Shown: positions 25,871-34,913 of the stretch, one piece after another
How positions within the stretch are numbered: the stretch's first letter is position 1
Layout of the letters: each line of letters starts with the position of its first letter
Source: Clostridiales bacterium
GTDB lineage: Bacteria > Bacillota > Clostridia > SK-Y3
NCBI GenBank assembly: GCA_030156665.1
Contig: JASGMB010000006.1
Coordinates: 1-52,436 of the forward strand
Length of the DNA stretch: 52,436 nucleotides
Direction of reading: 5' to 3'
Translations under genes and position numbers: made by a program
The notes under the pieces: generated by a model
Databases searched by the model: none
The model's input: only the letters and a program-made list of their open reading frames with translations
What the model was told of the DNA's origin: nothing

Positions 25871-26938
25871 TTGATTAGAAAAAGGTTAGCCGTTGTTCGG
25901 GAAATTTTAGAATTTGATAATGATGTTACCGAAGTGGCAATAGAGGTAGAACATGAACTGCAAAAGGCCATAAATTATAATAGCATTACTGGACAGATTA
26001 ATGTTGGAGATAAAGTTTTAATTAACACAAATGCAGTTTATTTAAATCTTGGTACAGGTGGATATAATTTTATTATTCACAATTATAGTAATACTGAATG
26101 TGACTTTCCAAGTGAATTAGGCCATATTATCAAATTGCGATATACGCCAATGCAATTGAAATGTTTGGCAGTAGAAGAACCTCAGAGTCTCTATCATGAA
26201 ACCATTAAAGATAGAGATCATGTGGAAGGTCTTAAAGTTTTGATTGGACCATTACATAGCATGTTACTACCAGCGATTCAGATTTTAAAGTACTACCATA
26301 AACAATTAAAAATTTCTTATATCATGACCGATAGTGCCTGTTTGCCTATTCATTATAGTAAGACTGTTAAGTGGTTAAAAACTCAGCGATTATTAGATTA
26401 CACAATTACTTGCGGACAAGCCTTTGGAGGGGATTTTGAAACTGTAAATGTTTATACAGCACTTATTACATCAAAATATATCTGCAAAAGTGATATCGCC
26501 ATTATTACTCCTGGACCAGGAGTAGTTGGAACTGATTCAATATTAGGATTTTCTAGTATTGAAGGAGGACATCTTATTGATGCAGTGAATACACTAAAAG
26601 GTGTTCCTATTATAATTCCTAGGATAAGTTTCGCAGATAATAGGGAAAGGCATCAGGGATTGAGTCACCATACGTTAACTATATTAAGTAAGATTGCATA
26701 CTCTTCAGCCTTTATTGGTTTGCCTGTTTTAGAAGAAGAAAAGAATAATTTTATCTTAGATCAAATAAAACGCTATAACATTGACCAAAAACATCGAGTT
26801 CATTATATAGCAGAACAAACTTTTAAGATTCTTAATAAAGGAAATTTATTTATGAAGACGATGGGGAGGGGGATTGAACAAGACCCTGACTTTTTTCGAG
26901 CAATTGGTGCATCTACTCTATTAACGTTAAAAATATAA
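25871..26938 (+). CDS. DUF3866 family protein, function unknown
   Basis: A 355-residue soluble protein conserved in spore-forming and other Gram-positive bacteria and often found close to spoIIM and xerD, as here. It begins with a small beta-rich part (GDKVLINTNAVYLNLGTGGYNF), continues with LKVLIGPLHSMLLPAIQIL, and has the glycine-rich GPGVVGTDSILGFSSIEGG and the histidine-rich RERHQGLSHHTLT. These residues suggest an enzyme or metal site, but no activity is known. The TTG start follows AGGAAG. Confidence 0.85.
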   Translation: MIRKRLAVVREILEFDNDVTEVAIEVEHELQKAINYNSITGQINVGDKVLINTNAVYLNLGTGGYNFIIHNYSNTECDFPSELGHIIKLRYTPMQLKCLAVEEPQSLYHETIKDRDHVEGLKVLIGPLHSMLLPAIQILKYYHKQLKISYIMTDSACLPIHYSKTVKWLKTQRLLDYTITCGQAFGGDFETVNVYTALITSKYICKSDIAIITPGPGVVGTDSILGFSSIEGGHLIDAVNTLKGVPIIIPRISFADNRERHQGLSHHTLTILSKIAYSSAFIGLPVLEEEKNNFILDQIKRYNIDQKHRVHYIAEQTFKILNKGNLFMKTMGRGIEQDPDFFRAIGASTLLTLKI

Positions 26939-27114
26939 ATATATCTATTGCATCAAAATTTTTTGCTTTATCGTAAAAGAAGATAATCTTAATACTTCTA
27001 ATGCAATAATGCTGTAAGCTGCTTTACATAGTTATTAAATTTTCATAAAAATTATGTAATTTTTCCCTCTTTTAATGCATAAAATTTCTATGAAAGCATT
27101 GGAGGGGATACAGG

Positions 27115-27753
27115 TTGACAAAAACGATACAGGCTCTAATAAAAGGTCATTTTATAAAAAATTTATTTTTATATATTATTATCATTTTATCATTGACGGT
27201 GGGAATTTCTACCGGAGCTTTTACCGTAAATGCTTTAAGTGATTCTCAAACCGATGAACTTTTTACATATATACAAGATTTTTTTTATATATTGAATGCA
27301 CAGGATATTAACAATACAGAACTATTTAAACTATCCGTTTTCAATAATATTAAGACACTTTTAATTTTATGGTTTTTAGGCATTACCATTATTGGCATTC
27401 CATTTATTTTACTTATTATAGGCATTAAAGGATTTGTAATAGGTTTTACAGTAGGTTTTTTAATCAAAAGTCTTAATTTTAAAGGAATCGTATTCACTTT
27501 TCTAGGGATACTTCCTCAAAATTTAATTATTATTCCATGTTATATTGTGTTAGGAATTACTTGTATCAATTTTTCACTTTCAATGATACGAAATAAAGTT
27601 AAAACTAAATATAGAAAAGAAAATATTAAGACACAATTTTTTTCATATAGTACTTTTGTCATATTAACATTTTGTCTTTTAACAATAGGTAGCATAGTTG
27701 AAGCCTATATAACACCTGTATTTATAAAATCAATTACACAAGTATTCATATAA
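27115..27753 (+). CDS. spoIIM: Stage II sporulation protein M
   Basis: Membrane component of the DMP complex (with SpoIID and SpoIIP), which remodels septal peptidoglycan during engulfment. The 212-residue protein has about five hydrophobic segments, starting at residues 14-35 and ending with one near 173-197. The LILWFLGITIIGIPFILLIIGIKGFVIG region is the conserved core. The TTG start follows GGAGGGG. In Bacillus the gene is sigma-E controlled; I could not settle on a sigma-E promoter. An imperfect hairpin TATTGCAT/ATGCAATA spans 26946-27008 in the leader region. Confidence 0.93.
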   Translation: MTKTIQALIKGHFIKNLFLYIIIILSLTVGISTGAFTVNALSDSQTDELFTYIQDFFYILNAQDINNTELFKLSVFNNIKTLLILWFLGITIIGIPFILLIIGIKGFVIGFTVGFLIKSLNFKGIVFTFLGILPQNLIIIPCYIVLGITCINFSLSMIRNKVKTKYRKENIKTQFFSYSTFVILTFCLLTIGSIVEAYITPVFIKSITQVFI

Positions 27754-27976
27754 TTTTTGGAATTAATTGTATAAACACAAAAAAACCTGTCAATAATTAT
27801 CCAATAGATAGTTTTTAGAACATTTTTAATATGTTTAAATACGTTTTTAGAAGATGTAACTTTATGCAGGAATTTAGAAAAATTTGCAGAATATATATGT
27901 ACAATTGCTAAAATTTTCTGTAAAATATATTTTATAAAGTAGTAATTTTTAACTAAATTGTGAAGGAGATATTTCA

Positions 27977-28861
27977 ATGGAAGTTCTTGTTCAAAAATTT
28001 GTTGATTTTCTTGAAAATGAGAAAGGCTTATCCGATAATACTTTGCAATCATATCGAAGAGATATACAACAGTATATATCGTATCTAAAAGAAATGAATA
28101 TATCAAATATTGCCGGTGTAAATAAAACAACTGTTATTACTTATCTTTTGTATTTACAAAAGAAAGGCAGAGCTACTTCTACAATTTCAAGAAATCTTGC
28201 TTCAATTCGTTCATTTTATCAATATTTAAATAAAGTAAATATAGCTGAACAAGACCCCACACAAAATCTTGAATCTCCTAAGGTTGAAAAAAAACTTCCC
28301 CAAATATTATCAACAAAAGAAGTTGAGCTTTTATTAGAACAACCCAAATGCGTAGATTTAAAGGGTTATAGGGATAAAGCAATGCTGGAATTACTATATG
28401 CTACTGGTATACGTGTTTCTGAATTAATACATTTAGATATAAATGATATTAATTTTGAAATGGGATTTATAAAATGTAACAAAGGAAATAAAGAAAGAAT
28501 TATTCCATTGGGCACAATGGCTATAAGCGCATTAGAAGATTACATAAATAAATCCAGAACAATGATGATACAAAATCCAAGTGAAAAAGCACTATTTGTT
28601 AACTGCAATGGTCAAAGGTTAACACGTCAGGGATTTTGGAAAATTATAAAGCTATATAAAAATCAGGCAAAAATTAATAAAGAGATTACACCACATACGC
28701 TCCGTCACTCTTTTGCTGCACACCTTTTGGAAAATGGTGCAGACTTAAAATCAATACAAGAAATGCTAGGGCATTCTGATATATCGTCAACACAGATCTA
28801 TGCACAACTAACAAAAAATAAAATTAAAGAAGTTTACAAGAAGACACATCCAAGGGCTTAG
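27977..28861 (+). CDS. xerD: Site-specific tyrosine recombinase XerD
   Basis: Resolves chromosome dimers at dif with XerC. The 294-residue protein has the N-terminal SAM-like core-binding domain and a C-terminal catalytic domain with all six residues: Arg146 (TGIRVSEL), Lys172, His240 and Arg243 (HTLRHSF), His266 (LGHSDIS) and Tyr275 (TQIYAQL). Its chromosomal context after spoIIM shows it is the housekeeping XerD, not a phage integrase. GAAGGAG precedes the ATG. The 223-base gap before it is AT-rich with no convincing site. Confidence 0.96.
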   Translation: MEVLVQKFVDFLENEKGLSDNTLQSYRRDIQQYISYLKEMNISNIAGVNKTTVITYLLYLQKKGRATSTISRNLASIRSFYQYLNKVNIAEQDPTQNLESPKVEKKLPQILSTKEVELLLEQPKCVDLKGYRDKAMLELLYATGIRVSELIHLDINDINFEMGFIKCNKGNKERIIPLGTMAISALEDYINKSRTMMIQNPSEKALFVNCNGQRLTRQGFWKIIKLYKNQAKINKEITPHTLRHSFAAHLLENGADLKSIQEMLGHSDISSTQIYAQLTKNKIKEVYKKTHPRA

Positions 28862-28874
28862 AAAAGCCCTTTTT
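28852..28874 (+). terminator. xerD terminator with the stop codon in its loop
   Basis: AAGGGCTT (28852-28859) and AAGCCCTT (28864-28871) enclose AGAA and lead into TTTTT. The xerD stop codon TAG (28859-28861) is at the stem-loop junction, so the last codons form the left arm. Confidence 0.9.
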
Positions 28875-29012
28875 AAATGCTTTAAAGACACTCTGTTAAT
28901 GATCAAAATTTTTTGTGAATATATATTTAATAAAAAGAATGAGTAAATATTTTAAGAGATATACTTGATGAAAATATGCATTTAGTGTTTTTTAAAAGGA
29001 GGTACCTGAGAA

Positions 29013-30338
29013 GTGAGGATGTATGATATTATTGCTAAAAAAAGAGATGGTATAGAACTTACAAAAGATGAAATTTCCTTTTCCGTAAAAGGATATACAA
29101 ATGGAAATATTCCTGATTACCAATTTTCAGCTCTACTTATGGCAATTTTTTTGAGAGGAATGAATAAACGCGAAACAGTTGATTTAACAATGGCAATGGT
29201 TGAATCAGGGGATAGGATGGATTTATCAAGTATTGACGGAATAAAGGTTGACAAACACAGTACCGGAGGAGTTGGCGATAAAACAACGCTTGTTTTGGCT
29301 CCTTTGGTCGCTGCTGCCGGTATTCCTGTAGCAAAAATGTCTGGTAGAGGATTAGGACATACAGGAGGAACAATCGATAAATTAGAATCGATTCCCGGAT
29401 TCAATACCCAGTTAGACCAAAAAAATTTTTTAGATTCTGTAAAAAAAATAAATATAGCTATCGCAGGACAAACAGGCAACCTTGTACCCGCAGATAAAAA
29501 AATTTACGCTTTAAGAGATGTGACAGCAACAGTAAATAATATTTCTCTTATTGCTAGCAGTATTATGAGTAAAAAAATTGCAGCTGGTTCAGACGCTATT
29601 TTATTGGATGTAAAAACCGGAAATGGAGCTTTTATGAAAGACATTGATGCCGCTTTTAATCTTGCTCAAGAAATGGTTGATATAGGTAAAGGTATAAACA
29701 AAGAGATTATTGCTGTAATTAGTGATATGAACCAACCTTTAGGATATGCTATAGGTAATTCGCTTGAAGTAATAGAAGCGATAGAGACACTGAAAGGGGT
29801 AGGACCTCAAGATCTTACTGATTTATGTATTACTTTAGGAGCATATATGTTAATGTTAGGCAAAAAAGTTGATTCTATAGAAGCAGGAAAAGAAATAGCA
29901 AAGAATCAAATTAATTCTGGTAAGGCCCTTAAAAAATTATCGGAATTAATAGAATCTCAAAATGGAAATAAAGCAGTTATTAATAATTATGATCTGCTTC
30001 CTAAAGCCAAATATATCACTAAAATTTATGCTGATTTTGAAGGGTATGTAGAACATATTGATACTGAAAAAATAGGAATTGCAAGTTTAATCACCGGAGC
30101 TGGCAGAGTTACTAAAGAAAGTGCTATAGATTTAAGTGCGGGAATCATATTACATAAAAAAGTAGGAGATAGAGTTTTCAAAGAACAAGCAATCGCAACG
30201 ATCTATGCAAATGATAAGGCAAAAATAGAAGAAACAAAGCAATTAATTTTATCTTCATATTATATGACAGAGATACCTGTTAAACCTAATCAATTAATTT
30301 ATGGTATTGTTACTAAAGAAGGAATGCAAAAATTTTGA
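29013..30338 (+). CDS. pdp: Pyrimidine-nucleoside phosphorylase
   Basis: Splits thymidine or uridine with phosphate to the free base and (deoxy)ribose-1-phosphate in nucleoside salvage. The 441-residue protein contains the thymidine/pyrimidine phosphorylase signature SGRGLGHTGGTIDKLE and the phosphate-binding KHSTGGVGDKTT. The C-terminal alpha/beta domain has GRVTKESAIDLSAGI. The GTG start lies 9 bases after AGGAGGT; an internal ATG at 29019 is too far from it. The order xerD, pdp, dacF is common in Clostridia. Confidence 0.96.
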   Translation: MRMYDIIAKKRDGIELTKDEISFSVKGYTNGNIPDYQFSALLMAIFLRGMNKRETVDLTMAMVESGDRMDLSSIDGIKVDKHSTGGVGDKTTLVLAPLVAAAGIPVAKMSGRGLGHTGGTIDKLESIPGFNTQLDQKNFLDSVKKINIAIAGQTGNLVPADKKIYALRDVTATVNNISLIASSIMSKKIAAGSDAILLDVKTGNGAFMKDIDAAFNLAQEMVDIGKGINKEIIAVISDMNQPLGYAIGNSLEVIEAIETLKGVGPQDLTDLCITLGAYMLMLGKKVDSIEAGKEIAKNQINSGKALKKLSELIESQNGNKAVINNYDLLPKAKYITKIYADFEGYVEHIDTEKIGIASLITGAGRVTKESAIDLSAGIILHKKVGDRVFKEQAIATIYANDKAKIEETKQLILSSYYMTEIPVKPNQLIYGIVTKEGMQKF

Positions 30339-30362
30339 TCTTAAAAGATTCGATTGCTTTGG

Positions 30363-30390
30363 GAATAAGATGAAAAATTATTGCATAACA
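30363..30390 (+). promoter_or_regulatory. Weak candidate forespore (sigma-F/G) promoter for dacF
   Basis: GAATA (30363-30367), 16 bases, CATAACA (30384-30390) resembles GNATR/CATNMTA with one mismatch and a slightly short spacer. Bacillus dacF is forespore-expressed, which is the only reason to propose it. Confidence 0.25.
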
Positions 30391-30421
30391 TAAACTAAGG
30401 AAAAAACCAGGAGGTTATGAT

Positions 30422-31579
30422 ATGAAAAAATTAATTAAACTAATTTCTTTGGTTTGTGTTATGTTATTATTCTTAAACTATTCAATAGTTACAAAAGCTG
30501 AACCAACAAATAACCTTGATATACAAGCAAAATCAGCTGTTTTAATGGAAGCATCGACGGGGCAGATCTTATATGAACTCAATAGTCACCAGAAATTACC
30601 CCCAGCAAGTGTAACAAAAGTAATGACCATGCTTCTCATTATGGAAGCGCTTGAGAGCGGTAAAATATCTTTAGATGATATGGTTACAGCTAGTGAATAT
30701 GCAGCCAGTATGGGAGGGTCCCAGATCTATCTCGCCCCCGGAGAACAAATGTCTGTTCATGATATGTTAAAAGCAATAGCTGTTGCTTCTGGTAATGATG
30801 CTTCTGTGGCTATGGCAGAACACATTTTTGGCAGTGAGGAAGCTTTTGTAAAAGCAATGAACGATAAGGCTAAAGCTTTGGGAATGAAGGATACCAATTT
30901 TGTAAATTGCAACGGACTTGATGTTGAAAACCACTATACTAGCGCATACGATATTGCATTAATGTCAAGGGAACTTTTGAAATACCCAAAAATTCATGAA
31001 TATCTGACAATTTGGACTGATTCTTTAAGAAATGGAGAATTTGGGTTGGCAAATACAAATAAACTAGTTAGATTTTATAAAGGAGCAAATGGAATCAAAA
31101 CAGGCTCAACCAGTAGAGCACTTTACTGCTTATCTGCCTCTGCTAATCGAGATGGCATGCAATTAATTGCTGTAGTGATGGCGGCGCCAACATCCAGGGA
31201 TAGATTCAATGCTGCTTCTAAACTACTTGATCACGGTTTTGCGAACTATACGATTGTCAACAGTACGAAAAAAGGAGAACTAGTCGGTGAATTAGATGTA
31301 ATTAAAGGTATGGTAGGAAAAGTGAAATTAGCTACAGCATCAGATCTTAATTTATTAGTAAAGAAAGGTGAAGAAAATAGCATTACCAAAAACATTGATA
31401 TTGTGAATAATGTTTTAGCACCTGTTGACAAGGGTCAAAAAGTAGGAGAAATAACTTTTTCTTTGAATGATAAACAAATTGGTAAGGTAGATATAGTAAC
31501 ATTAGAAACAGTTGAAAAAGTATCTGTAAATAAGGTTTTTACAAAACTGATTAAACATTGGTTAAATGCAAGGAAATAG
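30422..31579 (+). CDS. dacF: D-alanyl-D-alanine carboxypeptidase, DacF-like
   Basis: Low-molecular-weight penicillin-binding protein that trims peptidoglycan stem peptides outside the cell. The 385-residue protein has a signal peptide (KKLIKLISLVCVMLLFLNYS, cleavage after about residue 26). The serine acylase motifs are SxxK at Ser63-Lys66 (PASVTK), SGN at 123-125 and KTG from Lys226. A beta-rich PBP5-type C-terminal domain and a final amphipathic helix (FTKLIKHWLNARK) suggest membrane attachment. CAGGAGG precedes the start. In Bacillus DacF acts on spore cortex; a sporulation role here is inferred from context. Confidence 0.93.
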   Translation: MKKLIKLISLVCVMLLFLNYSIVTKAEPTNNLDIQAKSAVLMEASTGQILYELNSHQKLPPASVTKVMTMLLIMEALESGKISLDDMVTASEYAASMGGSQIYLAPGEQMSVHDMLKAIAVASGNDASVAMAEHIFGSEEAFVKAMNDKAKALGMKDTNFVNCNGLDVENHYTSAYDIALMSRELLKYPKIHEYLTIWTDSLRNGEFGLANTNKLVRFYKGANGIKTGSTSRALYCLSASANRDGMQLIAVVMAAPTSRDRFNAASKLLDHGFANYTIVNSTKKGELVGELDVIKGMVGKVKLATASDLNLLVKKGEENSITKNIDIVNNVLAPVDKGQKVGEITFSLNDKQIGKVDIVTLETVEKVSVNKVFTKLIKHWLNARK

Positions 31580-31580
31580 A

Positions 31581-31632
31581 TTTTCAATACTAAAGGCTTT
31601 CCTGAATTCAGGAAAGCCTTTAGTATTGAAAA
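31581..31632. repeat. Perfect 52-bp palindrome after dacF
   Basis: Arms of 26 bases (31581-31606 and 31607-31632) are exact reverse complements with no spacer, centred on GAATTC. It starts one base after the dacF stop codon. On both strands the arm is preceded by T residues and followed by A residues, so it lacks the T tract of an ordinary intrinsic terminator, although it may still serve as a 3'-end structure. Confidence 0.9.
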
Positions 31633-32024
31633 AATCAAAGAACAATACAAAAGTTATTTTTTAAAATTATAATTAACTAACTTTAAAACTAAATATTATG
31701 ATTTAAAGTTGGTTAATTTCATCGATAACTACATTAATTTATTTTAAATTTAGATATTGGTTATCGATATAAGCAGCTAAGAAGTTAAAATTTATGTCGA
31801 ATTATTTTATTTCCATGGGAATATAAGAACAATGGAAATAAATAAAAAGTTTATGATAAAGTAGTTGACTTATCAAATCACACAAATTATTTAGAGAATA
31901 AAAAAAATAGCATTTTTTAGTATTGAAATATGGACACAATAGTTAATAAATACTATAATAATTACATGATATATAAATAACCTCTAGTTATTATATACTT
32001 TGCTAAAGAACAGGGTGTGATTTT
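31633..32024. other. 392-base non-coding stretch with three hairpins
   Basis: No reading frame looks real. Three successive inverted repeats occur. The first has 17-nt arms at 31671-31687 and 31702-31718 with one G-U pair. The second has ATCGATAAC (31721-31729) with GTTATCGAT (31760-31768). The third has 11-nt arms at 31806-31816 and 31832-31842. A promoter for the following gene ends the stretch. It could encode a small RNA; I know of no match. Confidence 0.55.
31931..31959 (+). promoter_or_regulatory. Sigma-A promoter for the M50 protease-scpAB group
   Basis: TGGACA (31931-31936), 17 bases, TATAAT (31954-31959), with an expected start near 31966, about 60 bases before the protease gene. 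Confidence 0.6.
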
Positions 32025-32675
32025 TTGCTTAGAGGGATGAATCCGCAAGAATTATTGGTAAGTCTCCCCGCTTTATTACTGGCCATTACTTTCCATGAAT
32101 TTGCTCATGGCTATATGGCTAATAGATTAGGGGACCCTACACCAAGATATTATGGAAGATTAACATTAAACCCAATAAAACATCTTGATCCAATGGGAGC
32201 AATAGCATTATATTTTATTGGATTCGGTTGGGCGAAGCCTGTACCTATCAATCCAGCATATTTTAATGATAAAAAAAATGGTACTGCACTTGTGGGTCTT
32301 GCAGGACCGTTATCAAACATTATTTTAGCTTTTATAGCGTTAATAATAGGTAAAATTTTTAACATCAGTATCTTTACACATTTATATTATCCGCATGCTA
32401 TAAATTATTTATCAAGAATTTTATTTTATATAGTAATATATAATGTTGGTTTGGCGATTTTTAATCTAATTCCTATTCCTCCATTAGATGGATCAAAAAT
32501 ATTTATTTCGATTTTACCGTCAAAATGGTATTATAATTTATTACGATATGAACATTATGGTCAAATTATATTATTAATATTACTGTTTACAGGGATATTA
32601 AGCCCTATTTTACAGGGGTTATTACGAATAGTATTAAATATCTTAATCGGAATTGTAAATATATTGCCATTATAA
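32025..32675 (+). CDS. Site-2 protease family (M50) membrane metalloprotease
   Basis: Small intramembrane zinc protease of the YwhC type, 216 residues and strongly hydrophobic with about five membrane segments. The zinc site is HEFAH at residues 24-28 and the third ligand is Asp155 in PIPPLDGSK. It lacks a PDZ domain. Substrates are unknown for this subgroup. The TTG start follows AGGGTG; the ATG at 32037 is alternative but poorly spaced. Its conserved position before scpA-scpB suggests co-transcription. Confidence 0.93.
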   Translation: MLRGMNPQELLVSLPALLLAITFHEFAHGYMANRLGDPTPRYYGRLTLNPIKHLDPMGAIALYFIGFGWAKPVPINPAYFNDKKNGTALVGLAGPLSNIILAFIALIIGKIFNISIFTHLYYPHAINYLSRILFYIVIYNVGLAIFNLIPIPPLDGSKIFISILPSKWYYNLLRYEHYGQIILLILLFTGILSPILQGLLRIVLNILIGIVNILPL

Positions 32676-32717
32676 GAAGAATAAAATCTAAGATTATGGT
32701 ATAAAAAGGGAAATAAC

Positions 32718-33461
32718 ATGAAAACAATTTCTTTTAAATTAGAAATCTTTGAAGGACCCTTAGATTTACTTATGCATTTGATACAAAAGAATAAAGTAAA
32801 CATCTATGATATTCCGATTGCTGAAATTACAGACCAGTATTTAGCATATTTAAATCATATGTCCGAAATGGATTTAGAGCTGACTAGCGAATTTTTAGTG
32901 ATGGCTGCACATTTACTTTATATAAAGTCAAAAATGCTTTTACCAAAGTATACAGAAACTGAAGAAGAAGAAAACGATAGTGACCCACGCCAAGAATTGG
33001 TTGATAAGCTGTTAGAATATAAAAAATATAAAGCAATTTCTAAATATTTGGACGAAAGGCAAAATATATATAAAAATATTGCTTTTAAAAAACCGGACAA
33101 AATTGAAATTCAAATAGATAATGCTGATCTTAAGAAATTATCTGTGGATGACTTAATAAAAGCATTTAATAATATTGTAATTAGGAATGATAGAATAGCA
33201 CCTCCTCCTAAAGAGTCATTTGAAGGAATTATTGGTAGAGAAAAGATATCTATAGATGAGAAGGCAAAAGAAATATTACAAACATTAACCCGTAAAGGCA
33301 GGGTACTATTTCTAGATATTTTTAAATATGTACATTCTAAAGCAGAAATTGTTGCAAGATTTTTAGCAATATTGGAATTAATCAAATCAAATCAGGTATT
33401 AGCAATACAACAGGAAAATAGTGACAAGATTTATATTTATTATTCAAAAATGGTGAGGTAG
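32718..33461 (+). CDS. scpA: Segregation and condensation protein A
   Basis: Kleisin subunit that bridges the heads of the Smc dimer. The 247-residue protein begins with the family N-terminus FKLEIFEGPLDLLMHLIQK and carries a charged linker (TETEEEENDSD). It ends in a winged-helix domain with FLAILELIKSNQVLAIQQ. AAAGGGA precedes the start. It abuts scpB with no intervening base. Its partner smc is 25 kb upstream. Confidence 0.97.
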   Translation: MKTISFKLEIFEGPLDLLMHLIQKNKVNIYDIPIAEITDQYLAYLNHMSEMDLELTSEFLVMAAHLLYIKSKMLLPKYTETEEEENDSDPRQELVDKLLEYKKYKAISKYLDERQNIYKNIAFKKPDKIEIQIDNADLKKLSVDDLIKAFNNIVIRNDRIAPPPKESFEGIIGREKISIDEKAKEILQTLTRKGRVLFLDIFKYVHSKAEIVARFLAILELIKSNQVLAIQQENSDKIYIYYSKMVR

Positions 33462-34001
33462 ATGCATATTAAAGAAATAGAATCAATTATAGAAGGTATT
33501 CTTTTTGCATCAGGAGATGCTGTACATATTGACAGGCTTTCAGATGTTTTACATATAGATAAAGGAACTTTACGTGCAATCATTAATAGGATGAAGGATT
33601 ATTATACTTATGAAAGACGAGGTATTCAAATTATAGAACTTGATAATTGTTTTCAGTTATGTACTAGACCGGAATATTATGAATATGTTAAAAAAATTGT
33701 TGAGCCGAAACATAATCAAACATTATCTAATGCTGCACTTGAAACACTTGCGATTATAGCTTATAATCAACCAATTACAAGAAGTAATATAGAACAAATT
33801 AGAGGTGTTAATAGTGATGGTGCATTAAATAGATTAATTGAAAGAGGATTGGTGGAAGAAGTAGGTAGATTAAATGTTCCAGGAAAACCTATTGTATTTG
33901 GCACTACCCAAGAATTTCTTCGTTGTTTTGGTTTACGGTCGCTGGATGATTTACCGCCAATAGATGGGTTAGATCAAGCTATTATTTCAACAAAAACCTA
34001 A
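33462..34001 (+). CDS. scpB: Segregation and condensation protein B
   Basis: Winged-helix dimer that binds ScpA in the Smc complex. The 179-residue protein has two tandem winged helices: IEGILFASGDAVHIDRLSDVL in the first and ALETLAIIAYNQPITRSNIEQIRGV, the most conserved stretch, in the second. The start codon directly follows the scpA stop, with GGTGAGG inside scpA as ribosome binding site, so translation is coupled. Confidence 0.97.
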   Translation: MHIKEIESIIEGILFASGDAVHIDRLSDVLHIDKGTLRAIINRMKDYYTYERRGIQIIELDNCFQLCTRPEYYEYVKKIVEPKHNQTLSNAALETLAIIAYNQPITRSNIEQIRGVNSDGALNRLIERGLVEEVGRLNVPGKPIVFGTTQEFLRCFGLRSLDDLPPIDGLDQAIISTKT

Positions 34002-34104
34002 TTACCGGTTTATTTATAAAGTATAATAAAATTAGTTATTTTTTATGGCGATTTGGTATTTAATGCTTATTTTTTGGTAATAATATCTAACTGAGGTGCT
34101 TTCT

Positions 34105-34779
34105 ATGATATACTTTATAATAATTTGTACATTAGGCTTTATTTTATTGTTTATTAAGTTAAGTATTAGTATTGAGTATTTAAGAACAGAAGAAAATGAC
34201 AGGGCTATTTTAACATTTTCAATTGCTAAAAATCTAATAAAAGTCGATATACCATTTATTGATATAGATACTAAAGAAGGTTTTTGGGGTATAAAACTTG
34301 TGGAAAAATTAAAAAAAAACAAAGATTTTTCTTTGAAGCAAAAATCTTTTATTAGTTTTTCAAATATAAAAGATTTACTAGAAAAGAGCTATATACAGTT
34401 TAATCATTATAAAAATATATTTATTGCAGTTCGTAATTATTTAAAAACAAAAGTAGTATGTCGTGATCTTATATTTCATTTGGATTTCGGTTTAGGGGAT
34501 GCTTCAACAACAGGAATTGCCAGTGGACTAGTGTGGGGAATGAGTTATAACATTTTATCGATAGCAGATAGTAATATGATATTAAAACATACAGATGTCA
34601 AGATAGTTCCTAATTTTAATGAGAGTAAATTACATATTAAGTTCTATTGTATATTTACTATACGAATTGTACATATTATTATTGTATTTTTTATTATTTT
34701 ATTTTCTGTTATCCATACATTTTTTAAAAAACGGTTTTCCTTGAACCGGCATAGTTCAAAGACCGTATCAAATTTTTAA
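34105..34779 (+). CDS. DUF2953 family membrane protein
   Basis: A 224-residue protein with an N-terminal membrane segment (about 2-22) and a second near residues 187-210. Between them a region containing FHLDFGLGDASTTGIASGLVWGM is the DUF2953 core. Homologues sit between scpB and ytfJ in many spore formers, but their function is not known. The ATG at 34105 is preferred because TGAGGTG lies 6 bases upstream; the GTG at 34096 overlaps that site. Confidence 0.85.
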   Translation: MIYFIIICTLGFILLFIKLSISIEYLRTEENDRAILTFSIAKNLIKVDIPFIDIDTKEGFWGIKLVEKLKKNKDFSLKQKSFISFSNIKDLLEKSYIQFNHYKNIFIAVRNYLKTKVVCRDLIFHLDFGLGDASTTGIASGLVWGMSYNILSIADSNMILKHTDVKIVPNFNESKLHIKFYCIFTIRIVHIIIVFFIILFSVIHTFFKKRFSLNRHSSKTVSNF

Positions 34780-34913
34780 GTAAGAGATTATTTTTGTAAT
34801 GCTATACGGTATTATTCAATTTTTATAAATAACTGTTTACTCCTAAAATATTTATAAAAATTAATAATAAATATTTTAAAGTAAAATAAATTCAACACAA
34901 GGTGGTGGCAAAA

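Noticed and set aside
27705-28130. 141-codon frame on the minus strand across the spoIIM-xerD gap
   Set aside because: It overlaps the ends of two well-supported genes, has no ribosome binding site and its composition is that of an antisense shadow.
27977-28861. Tyrosine recombinase as a sign of a prophage or integrative element
   Set aside because: Neighbouring genes and length identify housekeeping XerD; no attachment site or phage genes are nearby.
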